From Olavius sp. associated proteobacterium Delta 1 (GTDB lineage: Bacteria > Desulfobacterota > Desulfobacteria > Desulfobacterales > JAFDCJ01): DNA of 64,000 bases. A program made the translations under genes and the position numbers. Below, piece by piece: positions 62,309 through 64,000 of this stretch. Location of the stretch: positions 1 to 64,000 of the forward strand of contig CACVKW010000879.1 of NCBI GenBank assembly GCA_902749685.1, written 5' to 3'. The first letter of the stretch is position 1. The number at the start of each line of letters is the position of its first letter. The notes under the pieces are model-generated. The model was not told the origin of the DNA and did no database searches. It saw only the letters and a program-made list of their open reading frames with translations.

Positions 62309-63178
62309 ATGCACTATGAAGGTAACATAATCAGACCTCCCAGCGAGGCCAACAGCATCTTGCTGCAGGTCACCGTGGGATGCTCACGCAATAAGTGTAC
62401 TTTTTGCGGTACCTACAGGGGAGAGCGATTCCGCATCAAACCCGATTCGATCATCATGCAGGATATCGAGTTTGCCGCCCGCTACTGCCGGCAACAACGG
62501 CGTGTATTTCTCTGTGACGGGGACGCTCTGATTATTCCCCACAAAAGGCTGAAGAGAATCTTGCAGACGATTCGCGAGCGACTACCGTGGGTCACCCGCA
62601 TCGGAACCTATGCCAATGCGAAAAGCTTGAATATGAAAAGCCCAAAAGAACTCCAAGCCCTTAAAGACCATGGTCTGGGAATCGCCTATATGGGTCTTGA
62701 AACCGGCGATGATGTCACGTTGAAAAAAATTAACAAAGGCGCCGCTGCAGAGTTTATGATTGCGATGGGGAAAAAAGCTGGAGAAGCCGGCATCAAACTC
62801 TCCCTTACGGTACTATTGGGAATAGCCGGGCGGCAGCGCTCCCAAATCCATGCCGTGGAGACGGGTCGGGTGCTCTCTGCCGTCGACCCGGAATATGTGG
62901 GTGCCTTAAGCCTCATGCTAATTCCCGGCACGCCGCTTTTTGATGATCATCAGGCTGGAGATTTTCCGCTGCTCGACCCCAAAGAGATGCTGGCAGAATT
63001 AAGAACCATGATCGCCAGCACGAACCTTTCAAGAGGTCTTTTTCACGCCAACCATGCATCGAATTACCTGCCAATCAGAGCCCGGCTGCCCAGGGATAAA
63101 GAGTCGACATTGAAACTGATTGACCAGGCCCTGGCCGGAGAGATCGGCCTGAAACCGGAATACCTAAGAGCACTGTAA
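62309..63178 (+). CDS. radical SAM protein
   Basis: The 289-residue protein has the cluster ligands C25, C30 and C33 in CSRNKCTFC, a CX4CX2C spacing that differs from the canonical CX3CX2C but is known in a subset of radical SAM proteins. Further elements are VFLCDGDALIIPHKRL, RIGTYANAKSL, IAYMGLETGDD (SAM-binding strand), LSLTVLLGIAGR and LMLIPGTPL. The layout recalls the group that includes coproporphyrinogen-oxidase-like and MiaB-less small SAM proteins; the substrate is unknown. It precedes the DMT permease by 18 bases, so the two are probably cotranscribed. Confidence 0.87.
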   Translation: MHYEGNIIRPPSEANSILLQVTVGCSRNKCTFCGTYRGERFRIKPDSIIMQDIEFAARYCRQQRRVFLCDGDALIIPHKRLKRILQTIRERLPWVTRIGTYANAKSLNMKSPKELQALKDHGLGIAYMGLETGDDVTLKKINKGAAAEFMIAMGKKAGEAGIKLSLTVLLGIAGRQRSQIHAVETGRVLSAVDPEYVGALSLMLIPGTPLFDDHQAGDFPLLDPKEMLAELRTMIASTNLSRGLFHANHASNYLPIRARLPRDKESTLKLIDQALAGEIGLKPEYLRAL

Positions 63179-63196
63179 GGTTGCGACCAAAATTTT

Positions 63197-64000
63197 ATGT
63201 TAAAAGCATTAAGAATACCCCGGTTTCCGTTCCTTTCTCGCTCCGGCACCGAATCGATCATGGGCCCGCTTTTGATGATATCGGCGGCGATTGGATTTGC
63301 AGTCCTCGATTCTTTGATCAAGTTATTGGGGCCGTCCTATCGCATCTGGGACATCGCTTTTTACCGCTGGGGTATCGGCTTTGGCCTATTGTTGATTATT
63401 TCCGGCAGGCAGGCCGGAAGCCTATTTAAAACGGCCAACCTGAAGCTGATGATCATTAGAAGTATGACGGGCTGTATTGCTTTTTTTTCACTGATCATCG
63501 CTATTCGCAATATACCCCTTTCCACTGCCATGGTGCTTTTTTTTTCATTTCCGGCCTTTGCCGCGTTATTCTCTTACCTGCTCTTTGGAGATCGCATCTC
63601 CCGGGGAGAAATTTTCTGTGTCATCATGGCGCTGTGCGGTGCGGCCGTGCTGCTGAATTTCAGGCTTGACGGTAAATATATCGGTTATATAATGGGGCTG
63701 ATTTCCGCGGTCTTTGCAGGCATCACCGTAAATTTAATTAAAATGCTCAGGAAAAAAAACGGGCCGGTAGTTATCTATTTTTATTTCTGCATGCTGGGGG
63801 CCTTGATTGCCTTGCCCGGTTATATTGCCGATCCAACCATTCCGGCCGGAGCAATGGAATGGTTGATGGCGGCCGGAATCGCCATATCTTCGATCCTGGC
63901 ACAAATCCTCATGAACCAGGGATTCAAATACTGCAAAAGCTGGGAAGGCGGCCTGTTTCTCACCGCTGAAATGGTATTCACTACCTTTTTGGGCATCGTC
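63197..64000 (+). CDS. DMT/EamA-family permease, runs off the window
   Basis: The open frame from ATG 63197 (MLKALRIPRFPFLSRSG) continues without a stop for 268 codons to the window edge. It has repeated hydrophobic helices and the EamA pattern: FYRWGIGFGLLLII, RSMTGCIAFFSLIIAI, IPLSTAMVLFFSFPAFAAL, DRISRGEIFCVIMALCGAAV, and a second half that starts GYIMGLISAVFAGIT. Full members have ten helices and ~290-300 residues, so about 30 residues are missing. It probably exports or imports a metabolite or nucleotide-sugar-like compound; the substrate cannot be told. Confidence 0.87.
   Translation, partial: MLKALRIPRFPFLSRSGTESIMGPLLMISAAIGFAVLDSLIKLLGPSYRIWDIAFYRWGIGFGLLLIISGRQAGSLFKTANLKLMIIRSMTGCIAFFSLIIAIRNIPLSTAMVLFFSFPAFAALFSYLLFGDRISRGEIFCVIMALCGAAVLLNFRLDGKYIGYIMGLISAVFAGITVNLIKMLRKKNGPVVIYFYFCMLGALIALPGYIADPTIPAGAMEWLMAAGIAISSILAQILMNQGFKYCKSWEGGLFLTAEMVFTTFLGIV

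Overview
The window looks like a chromosomal segment of a Gram-negative anaerobe of the Desulfobacterota type (Desulfobacterales-like). This is inferred from gene content rather than from a marker gene: secretin-based pili, an acidic MJ0042/DUF3426 protein, a CooC-type ATPase, a detached ADP-forming acyl-CoA synthetase alpha subunit, many PAS sensor kinases, sigma-54 regulation and SPOR/TPR envelope proteins. There is no rRNA, integrase, transposase or CRISPR array. Two tRNA genes are present: elongator Met(CAT) and Leu(CAA).

Layout. Positions 1-5.3 kb hold a secreted metallophosphoesterase with a LamG tail, a CBS-domain protein, a decayed VapBC-like module and a cysteine-rich small protein. 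Positions 5.7-24 kb are mostly housekeeping: polA, dusB, a DUF1848 protein, a lactonase-like hydrolase, an acyl-CoA synthetase subunit, TPR proteins, a 990-residue receiver/PPDK-like ATP-grasp protein, a YhcC-type radical SAM protein, mnmG and a CbpA-type DnaJ. Positions 24-32 kb hold the 855-residue acidic zinc-ribbon protein, tRNA-Met, a PurD-family ligase, DUF1992, ddl, purE, a tsaC/sua5-like gene and tRNA-Leu. Positions 32-41 kb hold a TMTC-like GT-C/TPR membrane protein, a TPR-SPOR protein, a hybrid kinase, a Ski2-like helicase and CooC.

Positions 41.5-53.4 kb (minus strand) are a coherent MSHA-type pilus cluster in the order mshI (PilM-PilN fusion), J, K, L, M, E, G. It is followed by a membrane-anchored sigma-54 activator and a single prepilin. 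A good sigma-70 promoter precedes the whole run, and a well-spaced -24/-12 element precedes the prepilin. Next to it, 53.9-62 kb is a regulatory block: a CsgD-like regulator, a PilZ protein, a sigma-54 activator broken by a 4-bp duplication, a small basic protein behind a second -24/-12 element, and two complex sensor kinases. The block ends with a radical SAM protein and a DMT-family permease that runs off the window.

The most unusual feature is not a gene. Many intergenic gaps contain low-complexity DNA built from short repeated words, such as attgaag, ggaatatt, ggattaa or gacgacgagcacg. These often lie as inverted pairs, several with a shared core close to GATAGAATTCC. They abut or supply stop codons, form C-terminal tails of at least two proteins, and appear to have put about 50 residues inside a receiver domain of the 920-residue kinase. 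All coordinates and motifs were read by eye; homology statements come from motif recognition, not from searches.
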